64,000 nucleotides of DNA from Cellulophaga omnivescoria (GTDB lineage: Bacteria > Bacteroidota > Bacteroidia > Flavobacteriales > Flavobacteriaceae): the NCBI RefSeq assembly GCF_001999725.1, contig NZ_MDDP01000051.1, positions 1 to 64,000 of the forward strand. Direction: 5' to 3'. Each line of letters starts with the position of its first letter. Within the stretch, counting starts at the first letter, position 1. The translations under genes were made by a program, and so were the position numbers. Shown piece after piece: positions 8,107 through 17,326 of this stretch. The notes beneath the pieces were generated by a model. It did not search any database. It had not been told where the DNA came from and saw only the letters and a program-made list of their open reading frames with translations.

Positions 8107-8310
8107 TATCTGTGATTTATTTGCTAAATTAGTTGATTAAACACCTGGTATACAATATTAATAATCGTTAATAAACATAATTATTAATACAGTAATAAGT
8201 TTTTTAGTAGAAGTAATCTTTAATAGAATATTACTTAAATTATGGCAGTTTATTGGTAACAGCCTAAATTACTTAGACAGCTTTTTTAATACAAAAAAGA
8301 AGAAAAAATA

Positions 8311-8742
8311 ATGCCTAATAACCTTAAAAAAATATCTCTTGGTGTCTCTGTTGTAATTTTTATGATTTTTACATTTGTAATTGGCCCAACCAATGTTTTT
8401 GGTCTTGAAAAATACTTACAAAACAACACCAACTATTTTTTTGGAGTAAGTACTTACTACTTAGATTATGCCTTGCTAGCTTTTATACCCTTTTTTGGAA
8501 TATTTTTAAATTACAAGCGTAATAGCCTTAACTATTTTTGGCTTCTAATACATATTGCAATACTACTTTTCTCTGCAATATTATCATTTATTATAGGACT
8601 TTACATTTTAACTTTTATTGGTAAACCAACAAGCCCATTAGTACCTAAGTACATAGTTACAGAACCTATATTTTTATACTCAACCATATGTATAGGAATA
8701 GGAATATTAATTCCGTTTATTTTAGTTAAAGCAAAAAAATAA
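8311..8742 (+). CDS. Small integral membrane protein of unknown function
   Basis: The 143-residue protein has four predicted membrane helices at about 8-30, 46-64, 73-97 and 116-139, with short connecting loops. No catalytic motif was seen and no family is recognised. It lies just past the last repeat element, with 278 bases before it and 225 after it, so it is probably transcribed alone. Tn-like or toxin features are absent. Confidence 0.7.
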   Translation: MPNNLKKISLGVSVVIFMIFTFVIGPTNVFGLEKYLQNNTNYFFGVSTYYLDYALLAFIPFFGIFLNYKRNSLNYFWLLIHIAILLFSAILSFIIGLYILTFIGKPTSPLVPKYIVTEPIFLYSTICIGIGILIPFILVKAKK

Positions 8743-8823
8743 ATATGCTCCTTTGCTACAATCTACAAAGTATAATTGTAGTTGCCAACATACTTATAAT
8801 AACATAGTTTACTACCGTTAATT

Positions 8824-8842
8824 GCTTTAAACTACTTAAAGC
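8824..8842. repeat. Small hairpin in the 8743-8967 gap
   Basis: GCTTTAA (8824-8830) and TTAAAGC (8836-8842) form a seven-pair stem with a five-base loop. It is not followed by a T-run. The rest of the 225-base gap is AT-rich leader in which no open frame or known RNA was seen. Confidence 0.35.
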
Positions 8843-8967
8843 AGTAGCCTGTAAGATTTATCATATACATCTCCTACAAATTAAAGTGTAATACAATGCA
8901 ACAAACAAAACGCTACAACGTTTAAAAATACAACATAAACAAACTAATTTAACCTTAACCAAAATCT

Positions 8968-10176
8968 ATGAAATCTAAAATCATATGTTTATTAGTATCA
9001 ACATTTGTATTATTATCTTGTTCCAATGATGATTCGGACACAGAGCTTAACCCCAAAGACGATTTTCCTACCACTGCTGAAATTGCAGATACACCTTTAG
9101 AAAAAGGGAGTATTTTAACAATAACCGGCAACTTTAACCCTGAAAAGACTTATACTGTAACTTTTTTTGAAAACATTATTGCCGAAAACATTGAAGTTAA
9201 TACAGATAAATTAATGGTAGAAATACCTAGTGATGCAAAATCTGGAGAAGTTACTTTAACTTTTGAAGGAGAAACCAAAACAATAGGTAAAGTTGAGATA
9301 ATTGAAAACAGCACAAAAGACATATTCATTTTTCAGTATGACGATGATGTTAAAAAATTAGCTAAAATAGACACTAATACTGGTGACTTAGAATACATTA
9401 CATCTAAAATAGAGTACGGAACAAATACCAGAGGTATGGTATACAACCCTAATAATAAAACTTTTGTAGGGTTTGATTTTGATGCGGATTACAAACCTTT
9501 TGTTATTACTATTAACCCAGACGGCACTACTACATCTACCAAAATAAAAGAAGAATTTTTAGCTGGTGGTGGCAATTTTGATGATTTAGTTATTGATGAC
9601 CAAGGAAACTATTTTATTTTTCAGTATGATGAAGATGTAAAAAAACTAGCCAAATTAAACACAACTACAGGTGATTTAGAATATGTTACACCTAAAATAG
9701 AATACGGAACAAATACCAGAGGTATGGTATACAACCCTAATAATAAAACTTTTGTAGGTTTTGATTTTGATGCGGATTACAAACCTTTTGTTATTACTAT
9801 TAACCCAGACGGTACTACTACATCTACCAAAATAAAAGAAGAATTTTTAGCTGGTGGTGGCAATTTTGATGATTTAGTTATTGATGACCAAGGAAACTGC
9901 TATATTTTTCAGTACGATGAGGATGTTAAAAAACTAGCCAAAATAAATACTGCTACTGGTAGTTTAGAATACGTTACTTCTAAACTAGAATACGGAACAA
10001 ATACCAGAGGTATGGTATACAACCCTAGTAATAAAACTTTTGTAGGTTTTGATTTTGATAGCGATTTTAAACCTTTTGTAATAACTATAAACCTAAACGG
10101 TACAACAACTACTACCTATATAAAAGAAGAGTTTTTAGCTTCTGAAGGTAACTTTACAGATTTAGTTATTAATTAA
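8968..10176 (+). CDS. Surface lipoprotein with IPT/TIG-like domain and three 96-residue repeats
   Basis: The 402-residue lipoprotein has a lipobox at VLLSC (Cys18) followed by an acidic linker. An IPT/TIG-like beta-sandwich occupies about 35-112 (LEKGSILTITGNFNP, VEIPSDAKSGEVTLTF). From about residue 119 three tandem repeats of 96 residues follow, each with FQYDxDVKKLAK, EYGTNTRGMVYNP, KTFVGFDFD and PFVITIN. The repeats look like blades of a beta-propeller or similar surface fold; three blades alone would be too few for a closed monomeric propeller. Repeats 1 and 2 are almost identical in DNA. A terminator hairpin follows at 10186-10224. The ligand is unknown, and extracellular display is inferred from the lipobox and acidic residues after the cysteine. 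Confidence 0.85.
   Translation: MKSKIICLLVSTFVLLSCSNDDSDTELNPKDDFPTTAEIADTPLEKGSILTITGNFNPEKTYTVTFFENIIAENIEVNTDKLMVEIPSDAKSGEVTLTFEGETKTIGKVEIIENSTKDIFIFQYDDDVKKLAKIDTNTGDLEYITSKIEYGTNTRGMVYNPNNKTFVGFDFDADYKPFVITINPDGTTTSTKIKEEFLAGGGNFDDLVIDDQGNYFIFQYDEDVKKLAKLNTTTGDLEYVTPKIEYGTNTRGMVYNPNNKTFVGFDFDADYKPFVITINPDGTTTSTKIKEEFLAGGGNFDDLVIDDQGNCYIFQYDEDVKKLAKINTATGSLEYVTSKLEYGTNTRGMVYNPSNKTFVGFDFDSDFKPFVITINLNGTTTTTYIKEEFLASEGNFTDLVIN
9322..10173 (+). repeat. Three tandem 288-bp coding repeats
   Basis: The period is 288 bases, measured from the shared CAGTA motif at 9334, 9622 and 9910. Across 196 bases (9415-9610 against 9703-9898) units 1 and 2 differ at only two positions. The first part of each unit and the whole third unit are more diverged, which indicates recent duplication or gene conversion limited to part of the unit. 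Confidence 0.9.
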
Positions 10177-10185
10177 CAATTTACA

Positions 10186-10224
10186 ACAATGTATAGGCGA
10201 TATAGCTCTTCGCTTATACATTGT
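10186..10224 (+). terminator. Rho-independent terminator after the repeat lipoprotein
   Basis: The arms at 10186-10200 and 10210-10224 pair over 15 positions with one mismatch (ACAATGTATA then GCGA, closing with TCGC). The loop is nine bases, and TTATTTT follows. It lies 10 bases after the stop codon. Confidence 0.75.
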
Positions 10225-10370
10225 TTATTTTAGTTGCCAAATGCATATTTTTACAAGTATTACCTAGTACCTAAAATTTAGGTTTAACTGGTAATCTATA
10301 TGTAGAGCTGTTAAAATTTGAACACAAACTTTCTAAATAATTTAAGTGTAATTAAAGGCTATAAAAAATT

Positions 10371-10730
10371 ATGAAAGAAAGACTGCCTGTTTGGAAAGCT
10401 TTATCTGAAATGTACTTAGATACAGAACTTCATGATTATGATTATGACCAAATTGCTAAAACACTAGCTGCCTCTGGTTTTACTAGTAAAGAACTAAAAG
10501 AAATTGATTTGTACGAGGTATTTCCTGTTTGCGCAAAAAACCTATTAAGTACTGCTGGTATCTGGAATGGCTTTAATGATGATTACTTATACAAGGCCTG
10601 TAAAAAAGCTTACCTCCATAAAAACAATATTTTTTTTAAAAGAAAAATAAAACTATTAAGCTACCTATTTTCATCAACAAGAAAAAAAAATTGGGCAGCA
10701 TTAGATAACAGATTAAAACGCTCTAGTTAA
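10371..10730 (+). CDS. DUF7079-like protein
   Basis: The 119-residue cytoplasmic protein begins RLPVWKALSEMYLDTELHDYDY, continues QIAKTLAASGFTSKELKEI and ends with a basic tail. The xPVWxALSxxxLDTE opening and the small helical make-up fit the DUF7079 family, recalled here as the best match rather than computed. Its biochemical role is unknown. It has its own upstream gap of about 195 bases holding the preceding terminator, and a gap of 168 bases after it. It opens the series of plus-strand genes that runs to 18.9 kb. Confidence 0.72.
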   Translation: MKERLPVWKALSEMYLDTELHDYDYDQIAKTLAASGFTSKELKEIDLYEVFPVCAKNLLSTAGIWNGFNDDYLYKACKKAYLHKNNIFFKRKIKLLSYLFSSTRKKNWAALDNRLKRSS

Positions 10731-10898
10731 AAAACAATAGCAACAGCTCCAAACAAATATATACTAAACCCACACGAATATATATTTACATAGTAAAGCA
10801 CTCATATTAAGTACTAAGTTTGCTTTAGTTAGCAGCAATTTAGTGTTGCAATTACACTTGCTGCAACTAAACAGTAATAAATAACTAAACCACAAAAA

Positions 10899-11609
10899 AT
10901 GAAAGCAATAAACATTGTTAAGTATGTATTTACAGTAATAGGTATTGGTATGCTAGTAGGAGCATTTTTTGCGTTCCAAAGTACCAACAGTTTTTTACAA
11001 AACGCTACAGAAACACAAGGCATAGTAATACAAATGCTAGAGTCGAGTTCTAGTAGTTCTTCAGACAATTCTATAACATACAAACCTCTAGTAGAATTTA
11101 CAGATAAAAATGGAGAACAGTTTCAGTTTACGTCAACTGTAAGCAGCAACCCTCCTAGTTACAGCATTAATGAAAAAGTAGACGTACTTTACAATGCAGA
11201 CACACCTAACAAAGCTAAAATTAAAGGATTCTTTTCTCTTTGGGGCTTAAGTACTATACTTGGTGGTATAGGATTAATTTTTACATTAATTGGTGTTGGT
11301 ATAATAGCATCAGGGCTAAAAAAGAAAAAATTACATAACTATCTTAAGCAGCACGGAACTAAAATAGAGTCAGACTTTCAGAATGTAACTTTAAATACTT
11401 CGTTAGCAGTAAATGGTAGAAACCCTTTTGTTGTAGTATCACAATGGTTAAACCCAAAAACATCTGAACTACATATTTTTACTAGCGACAATATTTGGTT
11501 TGATCCTACAGACTTTATAAAAACAGAAAAAATAAATGTTTTAATAGACCGCGATAATCCTAAAAAATATGTAGTAGACTTATCATTTTTACCAAAAGTA
11601 GCTGATTAA
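10899..11609 (+). CDS. DUF3592 membrane protein
   Basis: The 236-residue protein has two membrane helices (about 8-26 and 112-142). They flank an extracytoplasmic domain that matches DUF3592: TQGIVIQMLESSS, then ITYKPLVEFTDKNGEQFQF and the INEKVDVLYNADTPNKAKI strand. After the second helix comes a cytoplasmic domain (about 147-236) with VVVSQWLNPKTSELHIFTSD and INVLIDRDNPKKYVVDLSFLP. This is the usual arrangement for the longer members of the family. Function is unknown; some family members are found in secretion or toxin-associated loci. The next gene starts 42 bases downstream. Confidence 0.85.
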   Translation: MKAINIVKYVFTVIGIGMLVGAFFAFQSTNSFLQNATETQGIVIQMLESSSSSSSDNSITYKPLVEFTDKNGEQFQFTSTVSSNPPSYSINEKVDVLYNADTPNKAKIKGFFSLWGLSTILGGIGLIFTLIGVGIIASGLKKKKLHNYLKQHGTKIESDFQNVTLNTSLAVNGRNPFVVVSQWLNPKTSELHIFTSDNIWFDPTDFIKTEKINVLIDRDNPKKYVVDLSFLPKVAD

Positions 11610-11651
11610 AAAAGAATACTGATAAGATAAGCCTACAGAAGAAAAAAATTA

Positions 11652-12122
11652 ATGAATAATGAAACTAATATGAAAAAATTAACCTTACTACTACTTCTTG
11701 TTAGCCTATTTGGATACGCACAAGTAGATTATAAAGGACTTGTAAAAAATATAGAAGATATTACAATCGAGACCGATATAGAAACTCACTTTAAAGGCGT
11801 ACCATTTACTGAAGAATATGGTGAAATTAAATTTAGTGATGAACGTTTTTTACGTTTTTATGGGGTTTTTGTAGATAAAGTAAAAATAAACACCAGCTAT
11901 GGAGGTAAAAGAATAACTATGCATTTTTTTGATGAAATATCTGATTACAACAAACTTAAAACTAAACTAACAGAATTGTATGGTAATCCAGACGTTAACG
12001 AACGTAGTAGCTCTACTTATTACGAGTGGAAAACGGAAAGCAAAAGTTTAATGCTTAGAGTTAGTACCGAAGAAAGCTTATTTACAGAATTTGATGAACT
12101 GGTAGTAACATTATTCCATTAA
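11652..12122 (+). CDS. Small exported protein of unknown function
   Basis: The 156-residue frame opens with MNNETN before a typical signal peptide (MKKLTLLLLLVSLFGYAQ), so the ATG at 11670 is the more likely start. The mature protein is about 130 residues of mixed alpha-beta character with no cysteine. It includes FTEEYGEIKFSDERFLRFYG, MHFFDEISDYNKLKTKLTEL and YGNPDVNERSSSTYYEWKT. The last part resembles the fold of small proteins that compare a predicted displacement with a helix packed on a sheet, but no family is claimed. Thirteen bases separate it from the next gene, so cotranscription is likely. Confidence 0.7.
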   Translation: MNNETNMKKLTLLLLLVSLFGYAQVDYKGLVKNIEDITIETDIETHFKGVPFTEEYGEIKFSDERFLRFYGVFVDKVKINTSYGGKRITMHFFDEISDYNKLKTKLTELYGNPDVNERSSSTYYEWKTESKSLMLRVSTEESLFTEFDELVVTLFH

Positions 12123-12135
12123 AAAATTACACGTA

Positions 12136-13407
12136 ATGAAAAACATAATAACAATTCTAGTTTTATCAATTTATACCACATTTGTTTCTTGTGATAGCGT
12201 TGCTACTAATAGGTACAACTTTGCAGAAGTTAAATCTAGCTCACAAACAAAGGCGTTAATTGCTAAAATGATATTAGAAAACAAAGAAGAGGATATAGAC
12301 AGCACATCTAGTTATATAGAGCTTAACTTAAAAGGAATGCACTACGCAGACGTTCCTATAAAAAGTGCTTTAATTACAGACAATTATACTTTACTTACAA
12401 CTGATACTGTTAATTTTTCTGCTAAAAAATTACTTGAAGTTTTGGAAGCCGAAAAAGGGCTAACAAACCTAAATAACAGCTATAGTGATGATGTTGAGTT
12501 TGAATGGAAAGATGAAATTGAAACTAAAAAACTGGAAGTTAATTTTGTAAATGGCAAGCATTTAGCTGCTTTTGGCAATAAAGATTACGGCAAGTTAACT
12601 ATTACATACAACCCTGTATACACCATACCGTTAGCTAAAATACACAGTAAGGTTAAGGTTTTTGACGCAGCGCCTAAATACCTATTATATATTAAATCTT
12701 ACAACAGTGTTTTTGATATTAGTATAAATGATGTTCGTATTGCAGAAGATACAGACTCAGATTCTTTTAATTTAAACAATTACATTACAGGTCCAAACTC
12801 TACAATAAAATTAACTGCTAAAACAGAAGATAAAACCATAAAAAAAGAACCAAATACGTATTATAGAGATCCATCTTTTTCAATAGAAATTATAGATAAC
12901 AGCACCAAAAAAGTTGTTAAAAAAATAGAAGAAATAAGTATTAAAAATAATATCCCAGTAAACCTTAAATTAGACTTTAACTCCACATTACCATACTACC
13001 CAAAAGCTTGGACAAATGGCGCCGATTTAAGAAACAGCAAGGATTTAAAAGAAAAAGTAATTGCATTATACACCAAATTAGGAAATGCCATTTTAGCAAA
13101 TGATGAGCAAGCTATTAACGACTTATTTTATCAAAAAGATTTTGAAGTACAACAGTTAGATTTTGATACTAATTTTGAAACCGCACGTACCAAGTGGGAA
13201 GCCTACTTAACCATTTTACTAAATACCTATAAGTACACGTTAGCAAAGGATTTTGATATTGAGTTTAATGCTGGCGGTAAATTAATTTACACTTATGCTA
13301 AAGACAAATCTGATATGCTCATTTTAACCGGCAAAAATTACGATGATTCTTTTAATCATTTTTTATACCAACCTAAAGGGTCTAACGAGCTAAAAATAAT
13401 ACGATAA
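12136..13407 (+). CDS. Lipoprotein of unknown function
   Basis: The 423-residue lipoprotein has its lipobox at TFVSC (Cys19). Three regions can be seen: an N-terminal acidic part with long helices (about 25-140), a beta-rich central domain (about 155-285) and a C-terminal helical and sheet domain (about 295-423). The last contains LYTKLGNAILANDEQAINDLFYQKD and a short beta strand at the end. The layout faintly recalls TcaA-like envelope proteins, but this was not established. The stop overlaps the next start by one base (TAATG), which argues for translational coupling with the WG-repeat lipoprotein. Confidence 0.75.
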   Translation: MKNIITILVLSIYTTFVSCDSVATNRYNFAEVKSSSQTKALIAKMILENKEEDIDSTSSYIELNLKGMHYADVPIKSALITDNYTLLTTDTVNFSAKKLLEVLEAEKGLTNLNNSYSDDVEFEWKDEIETKKLEVNFVNGKHLAAFGNKDYGKLTITYNPVYTIPLAKIHSKVKVFDAAPKYLLYIKSYNSVFDISINDVRIAEDTDSDSFNLNNYITGPNSTIKLTAKTEDKTIKKEPNTYYRDPSFSIEIIDNSTKKVVKKIEEISIKNNIPVNLKLDFNSTLPYYPKAWTNGADLRNSKDLKEKVIALYTKLGNAILANDEQAINDLFYQKDFEVQQLDFDTNFETARTKWEAYLTILLNTYKYTLAKDFDIEFNAGGKLIYTYAKDKSDMLILTGKNYDDSFNHFLYQPKGSNELKIIR

Positions 13408-15146
13408 TGAAAAAAATACTATATATAATTACGGCACTTTTAGCTATTGTTAGTTGTAACAAAACACAACCAAAAAACAAGACAGAGTTAAATGAGTTTT
13501 TATCTGCTTTAGACAATAAACCGTTAGAGGAAATTAAAGAAGAAGTAAACTCCAATATTAAACAATTTGAGTCTATGGCTAAATTCTTTGATGGCTCGTT
13601 TGCTAATAATATTAAAACAATTAACAAAGAAGATGAAAAGTATGAAGAACCTTTTAAAGTAGATACTACAGGGGTACACAAAGCTCTTAATCAGTTTAAA
13701 AATGTGACGTTTTCACAAACTTATAGCGACTATAAGACTGATTTGCAATTTATAGGTACTAATGATGATAATGAAAAACCTATAAAGCTTGGCCAAGGTG
13801 TTACACAAACATTCACTCCTAAAAAAATATACTACCATGATGGCGAGGTACGCACAGATAGTATTGAAGGTTATGGGTTAGATTTTCATTTTGATGAAGA
13901 TTGGGGGAAAGCCAAAGCTATAGACAGCATAGATATTTCTTTTAAAGTAGATTATATTAAAGATTATGATGTTGTTGAAATTTCATCGGACAACCCAACA
14001 GTAAAATATAAAGGAGGAGAAATTAACTTTGTAAAAGCAGAAGGCAATTACGTTTATTTTACATTAAGTGATACAATTGCTGATCCTATAAAAGTACAAG
14101 GTCATAATGAAGAAGGTAAAGTCTTGGACCGCAGCGGCTACTCTAACAATGGCGTATCTCCTGATGATCAAGAAGATATACTTACAGAAATGTTAGGGTT
14201 CTTTAAAAAAATACAAAAAAAATTAAACGATGATGATTTTAAAGATACTCCGGAGCTTCAAGAGTATTTAAAAGACAACCTATCTAATTTAGATTTTTTT
14301 AATGATAATGATGGTATCTTTCACAAGGAATATTACTATTATGGTACTGTAAAAAGTATAAGATTATTTTTTAAAAAAGATACCAAAACCGAGGAAACAT
14401 CATTTACAGCATATAATTACCAACCAACTAAAGACAATGATGCACTAATTGCTATGCAAACAGATGATGCAATTGTTTTTATAAATAACATAGGAGAACC
14501 AAAAATAACAATACCTGGAGCTGGTGGTTTAGAAAATATTGGAGGTAATTTTTATGAAGATTACAATCACTTTTATCACTTAAATAAAGCCGAAGAAAAG
14601 TTAGACACACTTTTAGTTTACAGTGTAGAGGCTTTTAGTAATGGCATTGTTGGTATACTACCAGAGCAAGAAAGTGACAATTACACACTTGTTAACCAAG
14701 ATAACAAACCAATAGGCTCAAAATTATACTGGAAAGTTAAAGAAGTTGGCAATGTGTTATTTGGAATTACTTATGATAACAAATACTACATATTAGATGA
14801 AAATGCTAACGCCACTCTACTACCTGGTATACATAATGTCTATAATACCTTGGCTGATGATAGAATTATGGTTAGTAACACTAGCTCTAAAATAGGATTT
14901 ATAAATAGCAAAGGTAGGTTGGTAATTCCTTTTAAATATAATGATGCTAAAGACTTTGAAAATGGAATTACTGTAGTAGAATTTAATGATACTTATAAGT
15001 TTATTGACACAAATGGAAAAGTATTGCTAGATATTAAAGAAGATCATTTGGACTTTTTAAAAGAGGACGAAAACAAAAAAAGAATTTATAGTTTTGATTA
15101 CGGTAAAGTAAAATACAATTACAAAGGAGAATTAATAGAAGAATAA
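13407..15146 (+). CDS. WG-repeat lipoprotein
   Basis: The 579-residue lipoprotein (lipobox ending at Cys17, AIVSC) has an N-terminal part of about 250 residues with no recognised fold. A helical stretch (about 250-310) follows, and then a beta-rich C-terminus. Towards the end, KIGFINSKGRLVIPFKYNDAK and YKFIDTNGKVLLDIKED are WG (KWG) repeats, with less clear ones upstream. WG repeats are common in surface and periplasmic proteins and probably bind other proteins or sugars. Its start overlaps the stop of the preceding lipoprotein gene, and its stop is two bases before the next ATG. The three genes therefore appear to form one operon. Confidence 0.82.
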   Translation: MKKILYIITALLAIVSCNKTQPKNKTELNEFLSALDNKPLEEIKEEVNSNIKQFESMAKFFDGSFANNIKTINKEDEKYEEPFKVDTTGVHKALNQFKNVTFSQTYSDYKTDLQFIGTNDDNEKPIKLGQGVTQTFTPKKIYYHDGEVRTDSIEGYGLDFHFDEDWGKAKAIDSIDISFKVDYIKDYDVVEISSDNPTVKYKGGEINFVKAEGNYVYFTLSDTIADPIKVQGHNEEGKVLDRSGYSNNGVSPDDQEDILTEMLGFFKKIQKKLNDDDFKDTPELQEYLKDNLSNLDFFNDNDGIFHKEYYYYGTVKSIRLFFKKDTKTEETSFTAYNYQPTKDNDALIAMQTDDAIVFINNIGEPKITIPGAGGLENIGGNFYEDYNHFYHLNKAEEKLDTLLVYSVEAFSNGIVGILPEQESDNYTLVNQDNKPIGSKLYWKVKEVGNVLFGITYDNKYYILDENANATLLPGIHNVYNTLADDRIMVSNTSSKIGFINSKGRLVIPFKYNDAKDFENGITVVEFNDTYKFIDTNGKVLLDIKEDHLDFLKEDENKKRIYSFDYGKVKYNYKGELIEE

Positions 15147-15148
15147 AT

Positions 15149-15997
15149 ATGAAAAAAATTGCCTTATTTTTTATACTTTTTATACAAATTATACCTCTTT
15201 GTGCTCAAAACAATTTGTTTGTTACTGCCAAGAGTGGCTTAAACGTTAGGGAAAATTCTAGCTTAGACGCTAAAAAAATAGGGAAATTTAATTATGCCGA
15301 AAAAGTAGCTGTATTACATAAAACAGATCTATTTTTTGAAGTAACTGACAACGGAAAAAAAATAGAAGGACAATGGTACAAAGTTACCGGTAAGTCTGAC
15401 AGTAACTTAGAGCTTACCGGCTATGTTTTTAGTGGTTTTTTATCCAAACCAAAACAAAAAGACACGTTTATTTTTCTTAATTATAACGACAATTTTGATT
15501 ACCCAGTAATAGGAGCCTCAAAAGGAAAATCTTTCTACGGCTTTATTAATACTGAAGAAGGCCGTAGCTATTTAAAAGGAGATAGTATTGAAATTGAATG
15601 GGAAACTGGTGTTGTTTATATTGCTGGTGACAATGACAGAAAACAACTAGCTGATTTTATTGTTACTACTAAAAAAGTTAAAAATGGTAAAATTGCTAAC
15701 TTTAGAGAGGCTTATAAAAAAGAAATAGAATACACTTATACAAATAATTACACGCAAGATTATTTAGATAAGCTTTATCTAGAGGTTGAAAACTACATAG
15801 CCAATTCTGATAATGAATTGATTAAAAAAATAATAAAAGACAAAGAACAGTTAGGCTATACCATAGAAGAAAAAACAGTAAATGGTGAAGATTTAGTAGT
15901 AATAGGAATTTACAAATCTTTTGAAGAAAAAACAACAACAGTGCTATGGTTATCTTATTACCCTGAGTTTCCAAAGTTGTATGAGATAGACTTATAA
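15149..15997 (+). CDS. Exported bacterial SH3-domain protein
   Basis: The 282-residue protein has a signal peptide (cleavage near CAQ, residue 20). A bacterial SH3 domain spans about 22-105: FVTAKSGLNVRENSSLDAKK, IGKFNYAEKVAVL, GQWYKVTG and GYVFSGFL. The remaining 175 residues are an unrecognised, mostly beta domain followed by a helical end. Bacterial SH3 domains usually bind peptidoglycan or a peptide. Spacing of two bases from the WG-repeat gene indicates the same transcript. Confidence 0.85.
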   Translation: MKKIALFFILFIQIIPLCAQNNLFVTAKSGLNVRENSSLDAKKIGKFNYAEKVAVLHKTDLFFEVTDNGKKIEGQWYKVTGKSDSNLELTGYVFSGFLSKPKQKDTFIFLNYNDNFDYPVIGASKGKSFYGFINTEEGRSYLKGDSIEIEWETGVVYIAGDNDRKQLADFIVTTKKVKNGKIANFREAYKKEIEYTYTNNYTQDYLDKLYLEVENYIANSDNELIKKIIKDKEQLGYTIEEKTVNGEDLVVIGIYKSFEEKTTTVLWLSYYPEFPKLYEIDL

Positions 15998-16045
15998 AAC
16001 TATTAATAATACAACTTACTAAGCTCTATCAATAAATTTAGTATT

Positions 16046-16750
16046 ATGAAAAACAAAATTGCAATTGTATTTTTTTTAAGTTCACTAAGTTTATTTAGTC
16101 AAGATTTTAGTGACATTAAAACTAGAGTTAGTTTACTAAAAAATACTGCTACTTTTAAGGTAGACTCTACAGGTATTTCCAAAATCTTAGTACCTACATA
16201 TTATTGTAATACTAATGAAACAAACAATAACTGGCACGTACAAGATTTAAATAATGATGGTTTAAAAGATCTAATATATTCAGGATCCTGCCAACCATAC
16301 CATCAAACAGCAATATTTTTAAATAGTAAAAAAGGGTTTCAGTTAGTATATGATGCTCCCGGCAAAATACTATCAATAACAAGCACTACAAATGCCACAG
16401 AAATAAATAGTTATAATCCTAGCTGCTGTTGCAGCTATTATTCTAGTTTAGTTAAAATAACCATTAACAATACATCTGTTGTTGAGGAAAGTACAATATC
16501 GTTTCATGATAAAACAGTTATTACTCTATCAGATAAATTATACACTAAAACAGTATCCGGAATTTTAAGAAGTACACCAGTAATAGATGATGTTATAAAA
16601 AAAGATCCTTGTACAGGTGAAAAAATTGTAGGGAACACTATTGGCACTCTAAAAAACGAGTCCGCAATAGTTGTAAACCAAGAAAACAATTGGCTTTTGG
16701 TTTTTATAAAACAAAATGGCTCCTACGCTGTTGGCTGGGTAAAAAAGTAA
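16046..16750 (+). CDS. Exported protein with a DxNxDG-type motif and SH3-like C-terminus
   Basis: The 234-residue protein has a signal peptide ending near LFSQ. The body includes QDLNNDGLKDLIYSGSC (about 69-85), a DxNxDGxxD loop like those of FG-GAP/VCBS calcium-binding repeats. A Cys-rich SCCCSYYSS cluster follows at about 127-134. The C-terminal 45 residues (GNTIGTLKNESAIVVNQENN, WLLVFIKQNGSYAVGWVKK) look like a small SH3-type domain, a feature shared with the preceding gene. No known function. It is preceded by 48 bases and followed by 20 bases before the next gene. Confidence 0.75.
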   Translation: MKNKIAIVFFLSSLSLFSQDFSDIKTRVSLLKNTATFKVDSTGISKILVPTYYCNTNETNNNWHVQDLNNDGLKDLIYSGSCQPYHQTAIFLNSKKGFQLVYDAPGKILSITSTTNATEINSYNPSCCCSYYSSLVKITINNTSVVEESTISFHDKTVITLSDKLYTKTVSGILRSTPVIDDVIKKDPCTGEKIVGNTIGTLKNESAIVVNQENNWLLVFIKQNGSYAVGWVKK

Positions 16751-16770
16751 CGTTTATAAAACTATTAGAA

Positions 16771-17304
16771 ATGAAACTACTTAAATTACTTTTTAGCTTA
16801 TTGTTGTTATGCTTATTTGCTTGTAACTTAACTAGTAATAAAAACGCAGATAAAAGTAATGGTAATGTTGATACAGAGTTAGAACAACAATCTAAAATAG
16901 ATTCTTCAAGCATAGAAATTACAGTAGAACGTGGTGCTTTTCATTATGATAAATTTGTGCTTAAAGACACTTTAATCACTTTTTATCCACCTAAAAAAAG
17001 TATAGGTATAGGTATAGATAACAGTAATTACAATCAAATTTCTGAACAAGTAATTAGCACGCAGACCAGAAATAATTTGGTAAAAAAGATTCTTAATGAT
17101 GGTTTTTTCAAATTAAAAAACTTCTACGCTAGCAATACAACTTGCAATAGCCACTTAACGGTTACGGTTAAATTTAACAACCAATTAAAAAAAGTAATTT
17201 CTGAAGATTTTGATAGAGAATGTCCTGAGCTTTTAAAGTTTATAGAACAAGAGGTTATTAAAATGCACAATAAGGAGTTAAAACGAATTTTATTACCTGG
17301 TTAA
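16771..17304 (+). CDS. Lipoprotein of unknown function
   Basis: The start is placed at 16771 because the sequence from this ATG gives a clean lipoprotein signal (MKLLKLLFSLLLLCLFAC, cysteine at 18). An earlier in-frame start would overlap the upstream gene by about 60 bases. The mature part of about 160 residues has ITVERGAFHYDKFVLKDTLI, a Lys/Ser/Asn-rich stretch, and a helical C-terminus with two cysteines (SNTTCNSHLTVTVKF and DRECPEL). No family was recognised. It lies 20 bases after its neighbour and 22 bases before the next gene. Confidence 0.72.
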   Translation: MKLLKLLFSLLLLCLFACNLTSNKNADKSNGNVDTELEQQSKIDSSSIEITVERGAFHYDKFVLKDTLITFYPPKKSIGIGIDNSNYNQISEQVISTQTRNNLVKKILNDGFFKLKNFYASNTTCNSHLTVTVKFNNQLKKVISEDFDRECPELLKFIEQEVIKMHNKELKRILLPG

Positions 17305-17326
17305 AACAGAAAGCTATAATGTTAAC

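Noticed and set aside
1-8110. A canonical integron with attC sites
   Set aside because: The recurring element does not contain the RYYYAAC/GTTRRRY core pair, and no integrase gene is visible in the window.
16690-16770. Longer start for the lipoprotein at 16771
   Set aside because: The extra 27 residues overlap the upstream gene and destroy a clean lipoprotein signal.
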